Position numbers and translations under genes: made by a program. Positions 1-10,112 of a stretch of 64,000 nt of DNA are shown here, one piece after another. Location: contig JANTQA010000047.1 of the NCBI GenBank assembly GCA_027625915.1, positions 10,602,001-10,666,000 on the forward strand, read 5' to 3'. Numbering within the stretch: the stretch's first letter is position 1; each line of letters starts with the position of its first letter. This stretch comes from Anaeramoeba flamelloides (taxonomy: Eukaryota > Metamonada > Anaeramoebidae). Under the pieces are notes generated by a model. It saw nothing but the letters and a program-made list of their open reading frames with translations, was not told the DNA's origin and did not search any database.

Positions 1-181
1 AAAAAAAAATGGGGTCGAGTTTAGAATCGATTACTCAATGTTTAAAGAGTTCGAAATTTCTTAAAATAATAAATCAGACTAATTTTTTTTTTGTTATGCT
101 TTTTTGATCATACTTTTTTTTTTTTTTTGATCAAGCAACATACCAATCTTTATTGAATTTTTTCCAAAACTTGAGGTTGTA

Positions 182-1465
182 ATGTCATACGTGAAAAGAT
201 TACCAAATAGAATGGATCCAAAAAAAAAAAAATTCAAAGAAAAAGAAAAAAAAGCAAAAACTGAAATCGAAGAAGAAGTCTATGAAACATCTTCTTCTCC
301 TACCTCTTCATTTATGAACTCAAGTTCCTCAGATTCTTTGGACGATGTTCCGCCTTTGATTATGTCCACTAATTTACTTGCGTCATTATTAACTAATCTT
401 CATAAATCGAAAGTACCTACAAATAAACCACCCGAAAAAGAAAAAGAAAAAGAAAAAGAAAAAGGAAAAGGAAAAGGAAAGGGAAAAGGAAAAAGAAAAG
501 GAAAAGGAAAAGGAAAAGGAAGAGGAGGAGGAAGAGGAAGAGGAAGAGGAAAAGGGCAATTGAAAGAAAAAGGAAAAGGAAAAGATCAATTGAAAGAAAA
601 AGATCGTCTTGAAACAAACAAAAAAACAAAATATAAAACAAAAAAAAAGAATGCAAAAACCAACCCAGACAATAACAAAAACGATGAGGAAATTCTTCAG
701 CGAGGTAACCATCGTTCAAACTCAACCAGTCATAAAACTAATAAGAAAATAAAAGTAAAAAAAAAAAATTCAAGAAAAAGAAAACCAGAGCCAACAAAAA
801 GCACAAAAATAACAAAAAAAAAGAAAAAAGATCGTTTTGATAAACACATTCCGAAAAATCAAATTGAAATAGAAAAGATCGATGAAAACAAGAATAAAAA
901 CAAAGATCTTGAGAAAATAAAAAACAAAGAAAAAGAAAAAGAAAAAGACAAAGAAAAAGCAAAAGAAAAGGAAAAAGGATCTGATCCTAATAAAAAAAAA
1001 ACAAATTCACAAAACTTAAAAAACCAAGCCAAAAAAGAAATAAAGCCAAAAACAAAAGTTATTACCAAAATCAATATTCAAAAGTCAAAAAATTCAAAAA
1101 AAACCACTATCAAAAAGAAAAAAAAAAGAAAAAAAAACCCTCCAAAAAATGAGAAAAGCAATCAAAATAAGGGTAGTGACGAACGAAGTAATAAAGCACT
1201 ATCTGCAAAAGAGCAAAGAATTTTAAACCGAAGAGCTGCGAACAGAATAAATGCACAGAGATTTCGTAGAAAAAGGAAACTTTATGTTTCGAGTTTGGAA
1301 GAGAATATGAATAAACTTCGTGAAGGCGTTGAGGATATCTCAAACTTTGTGCAAAATTCAAAAACAGATGAGAATTTTGATTTGTCTCATTTTTTTGAAC
1401 ATTTAGAAAACTCTTGTAAAAGGCTATTAGGGGAAACAGAGGAAAAAAATAAAGAAAAGAATTGA
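182..1465 (+). CDS. bZIP transcription factor with long Lys-rich N-terminus
   Basis: This 427-residue intronless ORF ends in a basic leucine zipper, so it probably binds DNA as a dimer in the nucleus. The basic region is about residues 346-366, with the invariant Asn354-x7-Arg362 pair. Leu372 follows nine residues after Arg362, and Leu379 and Ile386 continue the heptads; the zipper is short, about two to three heptads, and Ser393 breaks it. The first 340 residues are almost entirely low complexity: a Ser-rich patch near 36-55, then Lys/Glu, Lys/Gly and Arg/Gly repeats around 83-145 and more Lys/Asn/Glu tracts, all rich in potential nuclear localisation signals. The family identity rests only on the C-terminal 60 residues. 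The target genes and subfamily cannot be told. The first ATG in the open frame was taken as the start; no upstream exon is seen in the 181 bases available. Confidence 0.85.
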   Translation: MSYVKRLPNRMDPKKKKFKEKEKKAKTEIEEEVYETSSSPTSSFMNSSSSDSLDDVPPLIMSTNLLASLLTNLHKSKVPTNKPPEKEKEKEKEKGKGKGKGKGKRKGKGKGKGRGGGRGRGRGKGQLKEKGKGKDQLKEKDRLETNKKTKYKTKKKNAKTNPDNNKNDEEILQRGNHRSNSTSHKTNKKIKVKKKNSRKRKPEPTKSTKITKKKKKDRFDKHIPKNQIEIEKIDENKNKNKDLEKIKNKEKEKEKDKEKAKEKEKGSDPNKKKTNSQNLKNQAKKEIKPKTKVITKINIQKSKNSKKTTIKKKKKRKKNPPKNEKSNQNKGSDERSNKALSAKEQRILNRRAANRINAQRFRRKRKLYVSSLEENMNKLREGVEDISNFVQNSKTDENFDLSHFFEHLENSCKRLLGETEEKNKEKN

Positions 1466-2225
1466 TTTATTTGATTTAAATTTCTCTTTTTCTTTTTTTT
1501 TTTTCTACAATTTTGATTTGGATCTTACGACATTAACTTGAAAAAAATTTTTTTTTGGGATAAGATTTTTAAAAATATTTATTTGTTATTATTTTATATT
1601 GTAGTATTGTGTATTTGTTTTAAATGACTGGACAGACTTTTAATTTATTTTAAAAACAAATAAATTAAATATAATGAAAAAATAATTCTTTTGTTCAAAA
1701 TTAAAAATGATAATTGTTTAAATAACTCCTATTCAACTTTTAAATTTTTCTTTTACATTTCATAGAATCATTTTTCAATTATTGTCAATTTTTTTCAAAA
1801 AGGAAATTATGATTATTTTTTCCACTGGAAATTAAATTATTTTAAACATTATGTTAATAATTTAAAATCTTCTTTCTTAATTTTATAAATTTTTATTATC
1901 TTAACTGCTATTTTTTTTTTATTACTAAGTTATGAGCAAATTGTTGTTTTATTTATAGTATTATTTTGTTTATCATTATTTTTTTTAAAAAAAAATATCA
2001 GGTCGATGAATATTAGATTAAAATTCATAAGATTTTTCAAAAACATTAAAAATTATTTTATTCGGATTCCTGACATTCAAAAATGAATTTTTTTGTATTT
2101 ATTTATTGTGAGAAAAGGGTAATCAAAGAAAATTTACTAAATAAAAAAGAGAAGAAGAAAAATAATTAAAATATTAAAATAAAAAAATATTATATCATTT
2201 ACATTACCAAATTAAAAATTATCTA

Positions 2226-2577
2226 CTGTCGTTAGGTTTTCCAGGATTTGAAAGAATTGAGTAAAATCCTTGATTTTACTAAATTATTTCGAATTCTGGA
2301 AAATCACAGTTAGATTTTTTTTGATTTTAGAAATAAAAAGAAAACTTCTTAAATTTTATTTTTATATCTAAAATTAAAAAAAAGTTCCGTTAGGTTTTCT
2401 TGAGTTTTATGTTTATTTGTGAAGTGTTCTAGGTTTTTTTTAAGTTTTTTTACTTTAGAAATAAACAGAAAATTTTATAAAATTTTCTGTTTATCTCTAA
2501 AGTAAAAAAAAAACCTAACGAAAATCGATAGATTTTACTTATAAAACAGAAAACTCAAGAAAACCTAGGCACTTGAC
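2226..2577. repeat. modular nested-hairpin repeat, copy 1
   Basis: Several hairpins are joined here. One stem opens with TTAGGTTTTCCAGGATTTG and closes with a complementary run near 2290-2312. A second covers about 2313-2384. An outer stem formed by 2388-2420 and 2538-2570 encloses another complete hairpin (TACTTTAGAAATAAACAG and its complement) at about 2450-2505. Units are bounded by CTAGGTTT or AAACCTAACG. The copy ends in CCTAGGCACTTGACAAC. Related copies lie at 6313, 13809, 23264, 29270 and 49296. The left 45 bases are almost identical to the reverse complement of the right arm of the 13809 copy. Confidence 0.75.
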
Positions 2578-3665
2578 AACATTTCTCCTGAAACAGGAGG
2601 AGTTAAAACCCATCGAAAGATTATCATTATATGAATTTTTTATTTGATACCAAAAACCGATTAAAAAAAAAAAACGAGTTTTTGGATTAAATTTTTGATT
2701 AAAAAATGATTCAAATGAGTAAGAAATACAAAAATATCAAGATATACGAAAAGGTGTTAAAAAAAACAATTAAAAAACAAACCTCAAATATTATTTTTTT
2801 TGTATTTTGAGAAAAATTAAATTCTTTTTAATTAGTTTTTAAAAATCGATTCATTAATTATTAAATATTAAGAACTGTGTGAGTCTTTCAAAAAACTCAA
2901 TTAAAATGAGAAATAAGCAGAGAATAAAGAGTGTATAAGAAACATATATCATAGTGATTATTTGGGATCACAAAAAGAATTATTTGAGTTTTTTTTTTTT
3001 CGAAAAAGAATCAAAACTTGAACTTTGGAGATTTATTCAATTTCTTTCAATATGAAAGAAAATAAAAGGAAAGATAAAGAAATAATAATTCAAATTTCAT
3101 CATAATAAACATTGGAATGATTATAAAATCACTAATATGATATACGGTTAATATTTTTTTTTTTTTTCATTTAAAGGTCTAACTTTTAGACTAACAAATG
3201 CAAAATAAAAGGAAAAAGTGCAACTTAATCTAGTATTTTCCCTTTATAAATAGGTTTTTCAAAAAAATATGTTCTGAGTTGTGATATCTATTTGAAAAGT
3301 GGTAACTGAAAAAAATGAAATTTTTTAACATTTTACAATGATAAAAAAAGGATACCCAACACATAAAATCTACATTTTACAATAGTTTTTTTTTTTTTTT
3401 CTTAATTGATCCAATGCATCTTTAATTTACTATCTATTTGTGGGTCTAAGGGTAAACCAATTTTAAAGTTATTTTTTCTGATTTTTGAAATGAAATTTCA
3501 ATTAATAATTGAAAATTATTTGTGAATTGTCTAATTTTACTGATATTTTATTATTTGTTCTTATGATAAAAATATTCATCAAAAATTAGATCTATTATTT
3601 AAGAAAATTTTACCTTTGAGCCTGTATTTTTAGAATTTATTTTTAATAATACAGTCAATTTCACC

Positions 3666-3835
3666 TTTAAGACACAAACTTTCAACGAAATTTAAGCACA
3701 AAAAAAATCTCCAATTAAGGTACAAAATTCCGATTCTAGTAAAATAATTTGTAAAAAAAAAAAATTCGAAAAAATGTTTTTTATTTCACAGATTTATTTT
3801 GTGCCTTAAATTTTGTTGAAAGTTTTTATCTTAAA
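3666..3835. mobile_element. 170 bp inverted-repeat (MITE-like) element
   Basis: The two ends form long inverted repeats of about 44 bases: the left arm begins TTTAAGACACAAACTTTCAA and the right arm, read on the other strand, begins TTTAAGATAAAAACTTTCAA. Only a handful of mismatches separate the arms. The interior is short and non-coding, as expected of a small non-autonomous DNA element or a fold-back repeat. No target duplication is clear. Confidence 0.6.
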
Positions 3836-4359
3836 TGTTGAACTGATAATAGAACTTTAAGGAAACCAATATCATATCCGCTTATGGATTATTTTCAGTT
3901 CCTTTTGATAATGAAAGTGTGTAGGTTTTCTATAAAATAGAAACACAACTTTTATATTGAAACACAGATTAAGCTTTTTTGTATGGGCCTAATGTTTAAA
4001 TATTCTATTTGTTTAGTTTTTCGGGATGTAAATGTAGTTTTTTTCAGTGAAATTGGTTTTTAGAGTTGAAGAAAGAGATTTTTCCCACCCAGGAACTTTA
4101 CACCACTTTAACAATTTATATTATGTTAATAACAATACTACAATAAATTCAAATTGATGTTTGAAATTTTTAGTTCAATTTCCATTTTTGTAATCTAGGG
4201 TCTCAACTTTTAAAACAACTCAATAGTAAGAATATTTTGAAGGAACAACTAATTTTACAAAGTTTTTCAACATTTAAGCAAATAGAATGCTATCTTCACA
4301 ATGATTAAAAAAAGATTTAAAATGTAGCAAAAAATTTTGAGATTTTTTTTTGAATTTAT

Positions 4360-4556
4360 TAGTAATATTTAAATTTTAAATGGGATAAATTTTCACTTCA
4401 TTTTCAATTACCCTTTTCAAATAGAGTTTTTAATTTAAAACCTATACCAGTGACAATTCCAATCTTCTGCATTAAGAACTCGATTTATTAAAGAAAAAGT
4501 CTTGAAAATGAAGTTAAAAATTTTTTCCCCATTCTGATTTCAAATACTAGTATTAC
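4360..4556. mobile_element. MITE of the TACTGGTATTTG family, degraded copy
   Basis: The outer inverted arms contain TTTTCACTTCATTTTC on the left and its complement GAAAATGAAG on the right, followed by CAAATACTAGTA at the right end. This is the same arrangement as the well preserved copy at 14921-15089. The ends have diverged, so limits are approximate. The element lies about 180 bases upstream of the PAP2 gene start. Confidence 0.55.
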
Positions 4557-4739
4557 TTTAATTATTTTTGTTATTATTATAAAACAAATTTGAGTTAGAA
4601 CCATAAATTAAGAATTAGTATTCATGATTCTAATCATAACAACCCCATAATGTTAAAGCTTTTAGCAAATAATTAAATTTTTCATTTTTATAAATTTTGA
4701 AAAAAAAAAATTTTCTTTTTCTCTTGACACTTTAATTTT

Positions 4740-5405
4740 ATGAAAAAATCGGATCGTATTTCTTTCTTTTTTGGGATTGTGTCGATCTGTGCGCCAAATT
4801 TAGGTTTCTTTTCGTATTTAATGGTCTACTGTTCCTTTCTGTTTTATTATATTGGAATTGCTAACACCATTTGCTTTTTTGTTTTACGGAGATTAACTTT
4901 CTTCTTAATAATTTTTTGGGGCGTATTGATTGCAATTTGGAACGAAGCCATTCTGAAAAATATTATTCGACAGCCAAGGCCTGAAGGCGCATGCCGTAGT
5001 AGTTATGGTATGCCCTCTGGACATTCTGTCTTTGCAATTTTTTTTTTGGTATGGGCAATTCTCGAGATCATATTTGGCACTCGTAAGAAATGGCGTCCTG
5101 GAACAAAGGTTGCCGTAATATTTGTGTTTCTAATTAACACGGTGCTTATTCCATATTCGCGTGTATACCTTGGTTATCATACAGTGGCTCAAGTTATAGT
5201 TGGATCAATATGCGGGGCTGTGTATGCAATTCTTGTTTATTTGGTCTTAACCAAATATCGTGTGAAAATTAAGAAATGGATTTGGAAATTAAAATTTGTA
5301 AGAAGATATGGCTTGGTTGACGATTATCTAAGAGAAGGTGAAAGGCCAGCACACAAACAGAACATTAAAAGAAAAACTTTAGATTTGGAAATTAATAATG
5401 ATTAA
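4740..5405 (+). CDS. DOLPP1: dolichyl-diphosphatase-like PAP2 membrane enzyme
   Basis: A 221-residue multi-pass membrane protein of the PAP2 phosphatase superfamily. Family knowledge: the dolichyl-diphosphatase branch (DOLPP1, yeast CAX4) removes phosphate from dolichyl diphosphate on the luminal side of the ER so that the lipid carrier for N-glycosylation can be re-used. All three PAP2 motifs are visible: Lys73-x6-Arg80-Pro81, Pro92-Ser-Gly-His95 and Ser140-Arg141-x5-His147. The last is followed by Gln151 where many PAP2 enzymes have Asp; the same YHT..Q arrangement is typical of the DOLPP1 branch. Hydrophobic segments fall near residues 7-26, 27-48, 52-68, 97-112, 122-139 and 150-171. The C-terminal tail, with a VDDYLREGERPAH stretch and several Lys/Arg, also resembles the tail of that branch. 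The gene is intronless and its length is near the family norm (about 235-240). Confidence 0.85.
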   Translation: MKKSDRISFFFGIVSICAPNLGFFSYLMVYCSFLFYYIGIANTICFFVLRRLTFFLIIFWGVLIAIWNEAILKNIIRQPRPEGACRSSYGMPSGHSVFAIFFLVWAILEIIFGTRKKWRPGTKVAVIFVFLINTVLIPYSRVYLGYHTVAQVIVGSICGAVYAILVYLVLTKYRVKIKKWIWKLKFVRRYGLVDDYLREGERPAHKQNIKRKTLDLEINND

Positions 5406-5527
5406 TTCAAATAAACAATTTTTCATCTTGTCTAAACAAAATTTTCGTTTTCATTGATTTAAATTTCAATATCTGACCCAATAATAACAGAAACAAGTTA
5501 AGAAAAAGAATTACTGCTTCATTATAA

Positions 5528-5850
5528 TTAAGGAATTAGCGTCCGCATGGGGTAAAGTCTAAAATCAAAGTCTGTTGTTCATATGTGTAAACCATATTTG
5601 TGCTACAAGGTTCAAATGTCTCTCAAAATTCAATTAGTAAAAAAAGTTTGGGCTCATCAATTAAAAATGATCCTTGTCCTAGTAAAAAACCCAAGGATTT
5701 CAGTAAAAAATAGCTGTGTTTTGCAACAAATTTAAAGATTGAACCACCAATATTCAGACTTGAAAGTTGCAAAAAATCTTTCTTAAAATTTGTCTTGAAA
5801 TGTAAATTAATAACGAAAAAATTTTGATTTTTTTAAAAAATTAAATAATC
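5528..5850 (+). mobile_element. TTAA-bounded GGGRTTAGC family, partial copy
   Basis: The copy starts TTAAGGAATTAGCGTCC and runs through blocks also present, in the opposite orientation, in the complete copy at 24228-24995: a stretch reading TCATCAATTAAAAATGATCC, then AATATTCAGAC and GTTGCAAAAAATCTTTCTTAA in the same order. The other end is not recognisable, so the copy appears truncated or diverged. It lies 120 bases downstream of the PAP2 gene. Confidence 0.6.
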
Positions 5851-6312
5851 AACGAATAGACTATTTCAACAAATTATTTGCAAGAACATTATAAATACAT
5901 TGATAGTACAATTATTTTGGTTGAAATGAAATCAAAATAATCAATATTTGGGATTTTATGTTGATCATTATTTAGTTAATCTTTGAAAATATAAAATTAT
6001 AAAAATAGTTACTTTTAATTGGTTCTAAATATGAATTTATTAACTACTGTAATACTATTATAAGGATTTGTTATTTTTAGATTTAGAGAAGGAATTATAA
6101 AAAAATTTCCAAAATATAAATTTTTACTTGACAATCATTAGTACAACTAAATAATCTATTTTTTAATAATATTTATAATTAATTTCTTTGAGTAAATTAA
6201 ATAATAGAGCATTAATATAATTAACTTCCAAAAACTGTATACTTTAAATTTATTCAAAACTGTGTTGGTGTTTATTTCTTAAGGGTGGTGGATGTATAAT
6301 TACTCTTATTTG

Positions 6313-6485
6313 CAGTTTTCATTTCCAGAATTTAAAAGAATTGAGTAAAAATCAAGATTTTTCTCTATTCTTTTAACTTGGGAAAAGTTGCATTAAACAT
6401 TTTTTGAATTTTAGAAATTAAAAGAAAATTTCAAAAATTTTTTTTTATTTCTTAAATTCAAAAAAAATATTGTTAATTCTAATTG
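6313..6485. repeat. nested-hairpin repeat, diverged copy 2
   Basis: Two adjacent hairpins: CCAGAATTTAAAAGAATTGA (from about 6325) pairs with a complementary run ending near 6390, and TTTTGAATTTTAGAAATTAA (from about 6400) pairs with one ending near 6462. Both match, with mismatches, the first two modules of copy 1 at 2226 and of the copy at 49296. Confidence 0.6.
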
Positions 6486-6494
6486 ATTTTACTG

Positions 6495-6953
6495 TCTATT
6501 ACGAAAATAAACTCTTTTTCAGATAAAGAAGGTACATTTTATTGAAGAAATAGAACATATTCTATGAGTTTAATTCATTATTTTTCTCAAAATAAATTAT
6601 TATTTTTTGATAAGATCATTTTCTCATTTGTATTTTTTTTTGTATTTTTTTTTTTTTGTTTTCTTTTTTATTATTTTTTAAAAGTAAATTTGAAAAAAAA
6701 AATAATTGGAACTCCAAATTAACATTAAGAAAATTGAATCTATCTATATTCCTTTCAAAATACTTTACATTAATTAATTAAAAATGCTCATTTTCGTCTA
6801 ATTTATTTTTCGAAAGAAATTGAGAAATTTTGCTTGAGGCATTCCAATGAAAAGTGGAACAAAAAATTTTTTATATATTTTTTTTAAGGAATTCGGGCAA
6901 AAAAGAAAGAATCCTGGCAAATAAGAAGAATTAAAAACTCCTCCCCTAAATAA

Positions 6954-6986
<33 letters not shown>

Positions 6987-7445
6987 GGAACTGACCAGTC
7001 TATGAAAATAATCTTAAAATCTGGATATCGGAATTAAAAAAAAATAAAATTTCTAATATATTACAAAATAATCTTATTACTATTTTGGATGTTATTAGAA
7101 AAGGAGATTCATCATATTTATTATCTTTAGTGGGTAATTAATTTATCTTTGAGTCCTTAACAAAATTCCTAAATCACAATTTCGGAATTCGGGCAAATAA
7201 GAGGGTTTAAAAACTCCTCTGTTAAATAATAAAATAAAAAAACATTTTTTTTTTTTTTTATAAAGTTTTATGGTTTGTTCAGTTATATCTTTGATGGACC
7301 TCAACTCTAATTCAAAGTTTATTATTGCTCTTATTTCTAAACAATCATCAATTGGTAGATTCTTAAAAAAAAAAAAAGGGGGGGGGGGGGGTAAATTGTT
7401 CATTTTTAGGATGAATATCTTTGAGTGGAATGGAGTTTACATTAC
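6495..7445 (+). mobile_element. AAATAAACTC-ended repeat family, long copy
   Basis: The left end (AATAAACTCTTTTTC) and the right end (GAATGGAGTTTACATT) are inverted relative to each other. Reverse-orientation copies at 40441-41040 and about 44510-45250, and a same-orientation set of blocks around 20050-20620 with a terminal piece near 21870-21900, share internal blocks such as GAAATTGAGAAATTTT and the poly-T tract before it. No protein can be read. This copy is enlarged by internal duplication (GGAATTCGGGCAA blocks at 6888 and 7184). Confidence 0.55.
7365..7391. repeat. A13-G14 homopurine junction
   Basis: Thirteen A are followed directly by fourteen G. A run of fourteen G is exceptional in DNA this AT-rich. 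A shorter version (nine A then eight G) occurs at 47826-47842 in the VPS53 intron. Confidence 0.9.
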
Positions 7446-8513
7446 CACAATTGTTGTATATTTAATTTTGAGTTTTGATTCATTTTTTTTTTTTAATTGA
7501 CTATTAAAAAAACAAAAAAAATGATAAAGATTGGGAAAAGATGTAAAATTTTCAATAAATTCAATTCGTAATTTATATTTTTTAAATTTTAACTACACAT
7601 CTACCAAATTGATTTGGTAATAGGCAAAATATTGAATATTAAATTAGAAGTTGTATTTGAATTTGGATAAAAAAAAATAGAATCGATCTGATAAATATGT
7701 TTTTTACCGTGGCATGTGGATTTTAAAGTACACTTTATTAAACTGATAAAAATATTTCATTTATTAAGTCATTATATAAGAAAACACTATTTTGATTTTT
7801 ATCGTTTGAATTCTTACCCCTGAAATACTGATATGTGAATAATGGATCAATATTAATATTTCACTTCATATATATTTATCTTTGAAATAAAAAATGAATT
7901 TTTCACTGAAAGGGGTTTTAGGTTATGTATCTAACTATTTGTTTTCCATATATTTATAATCTATTTCGGATAAACTAAGAATCCTAAATATAAGGAAATA
8001 TGAATTAAAAAAAAAAAAGAATAATCAAATGTTAAATTATCCCTTTTTAATTACTAATATCAGAGAATGTTTTTTTAGATCAAATTTATCAAAATTTAGA
8101 GTTTGAAAAGCTTCATAAAAAAGAAAAGGAAAATCAATTAAATTAGAGAATTAAATTAATTTCAAAAAATATTTCATTTAATTATTATTAATTTTATCAA
8201 TAATGACAATATGTGTCTTCTCTAATATCAAAATCCAATTTATTTTGGAGATCTCAAAAAATAGTCAATTTGTTCAACAATTATTTCCTACTTGATCATC
8301 AAAGAAAAGCCCTTACCATAAGATAATCTTTGATTTTTTCTTTTATTAATTGAGGTTTTATTTTTCATTTTCAGGTTTGATAAATGGTTTTCAAATAAAA
8401 AACTGGGTTTCACTTTTTTTCCCTGTTTCATTTTTTTCGCAAAATGGTTAAATTTCAAAAAGTGTTTGAAAATTTTTGCTTGATTTTTCCTTTTGGAAAT
8501 CTTTTTATCTTAC

Positions 8514-8683
8514 GGGACTAGTCTCTATTAAATTTTTTTACCTAAATTTAATAGAGATTGAGAAAATTTTTTACCAATTACTCAGATTTGAAAAACCCTG
8601 TTTATTTTCATATTAAACTTATTTCTAGATAAGGAATTCTTATTTAGTCATTGGTTAAAAAAAAAATAATAGAGACTAGTCCC
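8514..8683. mobile_element. 170 bp MITE with GGGACTAGTCTCTATTA ends
   Basis: The terminal inverted repeats GGGACTAGTCTCTATTA and TAATAGAGACTAGTCCC are perfect over 17 bases and are flanked by TTAC on the left and TTAA on the right. A second copy with the same interior lies at about 62753-62923. A lone GACTAGTCCCTTAA end occurs near 21750. The outer GGGRYTAG resembles the ends of the larger TTAA-bounded family, so the two may share a mobilising enzyme. That link is inference. Confidence 0.75.
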
Positions 8684-10112
8684 TTAACTTTGAATGAAGT
8701 ATTCTATTGTTTTAAATGTTTTGAAACTTTGTAAAATTAGTTGAATTTAGAAGTGATATTTACCAATAATTGTTTTGAAAGTAGAGTTATTAAGATTTGA
8801 TAAAATTTAAATTGAACTAAAAATTGAATATTTTTTGAGATCTCGAAAAGAACTATACAAATATTGATATTCGAGAAAACAGAAATTATTATTATTGACA
8901 AAATTAATGTAGTTAAAAATATGTATTCAAAAAAAATTTAATCTGTGTTTCAAAATAAAAAGTGTGTTTTTTTGTTATAGAAGACCTATACATTAACCAA
9001 TCAAAGAAACTGATAATAAACCCGAAATAAATATAGTATTGGTTTCTTAAAGTTCAATTATTTAGAAAGTAATACTAAAAACGAAGGATCAAATTCAAAA
9101 TTTATCTCAAAAAATAGAGTTAATTTTAAAGAAATTATACACCAATCAAAAAAATAAATAAAAAAATCAAAAAAAAAATGGAAAAAATTAGAAAAATTTT
9201 AAACTAATAGCATGAATAATTTAAATTTTACTGAAAATATTCAGATGTTTACTTTCAAAATTGATTTGAATTTAGGTATACTATTTGGTATTCGATTGGA
9301 TGTTGCCTTGGAACAAGAAGAAAAAATAGCACGGATTAGATTTCGAAACACGGATTATAGTTGTACTGCACAAGTTATTTTGATCACTGTACTAATAATT
9401 TCATGAAATCTTCTTTGAAATTAATTTATTTCTTCTTCTAATGGTTTTTCCTTTTCATTTTCAGGAAGCTTTTCAGATAATGTTTTTATTGAACTTTTTT
9501 TTCCCTCAAAACTTTTGTATCAAATGCGATTTTTGTGACTAGGGATTAGACTCAATAAATGGGAGATTATTTTTTCTCTTTGTTTCTGTACAAAAAGAGT
9601 TCTTGAAAGTAGTGGATTGAAATTGACTTAAATCGAATGACTTAATTTATCCTATTTATAATTCAATATCAGTATAAAACTTTTGAGTCTTTGAATGAAT
9701 TAAATTGTAAACACACTACAAGTTACAAAAATATCACAAACCCTCAGCATTCTCGACAAAAATAACACTTTCTTGAAGAAGAAGTAAAAATTTACATCTT
9801 TTTTTTAGTAAGTAACAAAAAACATCCCAATCTAATAAACGATCACTCACCCTTAAAAACTGCTTGAATTATTTTTTATTACTACCACTCAATTGTAATT
9901 TGTTAGTAAAATAATCTGAGAATTTTTGATAAATTTTAGGAACTTTCAAAATTTCAGCACTTGTGAAACAAAAAAAACAGTTTCCAAACAGAATTCCTTC
10001 TGATAAAAATCTTTTTTTAGCAGAAAAATTAACTGATTACGTGATTATTTTCAAGTAAAAAAAATATCATTCTTTTTTCGTTTCACTTTTTAGATTTTTA
10101 GATTTTTAGACA

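Larger units (their letters stand above)
1466..4739. other. intergenic region, no gene seen
   Basis: This 3.3 kb AT-rich stretch has no open frame with a recognisable product. It holds a multi-hairpin repeat (2226-2577), an inverted-repeat element (3666-3835) and a degraded MITE-like element (about 4360-4556). The block at 3845-3985 matches, in reverse orientation, the block at 8931-9060, so it is part of another dispersed repeat. A small GC-richer hairpin, CTCCTG-AAA-CAGGAG, lies at about 2585-2600. Confidence 0.7.
5406..10112. other. intergenic region, repeats only
   Basis: This 4.7 kb stretch has no gene that can be supported. It contains parts of at least five dispersed repeat families, listed separately: TTAA-bounded element (5528), hairpin repeat (6313), AAATAAACTC family (6495), homopurine junction (7365) and a 170 bp MITE (8514). 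Two direct copies of a block opening GGAATTCGGGCAA lie at 6888 and 7184. A 64-codon open frame at 9212-9406 has no family resemblance and is not called. Confidence 0.65.

Noticed and set aside
389-1361. Several open frames on the - strand opposite the bZIP gene, rich in Phe, Leu and Ser
   Set aside because: They are the complement of Lys/Glu codon runs (TTT, TTC, CTT) and have no other support. The same applies to frames opposite the ZNF622, DDX46, SNAPC4, VPS53 and LIPE genes.
9212-9406. 64-codon open frame on the + strand
   Set aside because: Composition is slightly richer than background, but there is no recognisable domain, no homologous copy in the window and no splice partner found. 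Could be an exon or chance.
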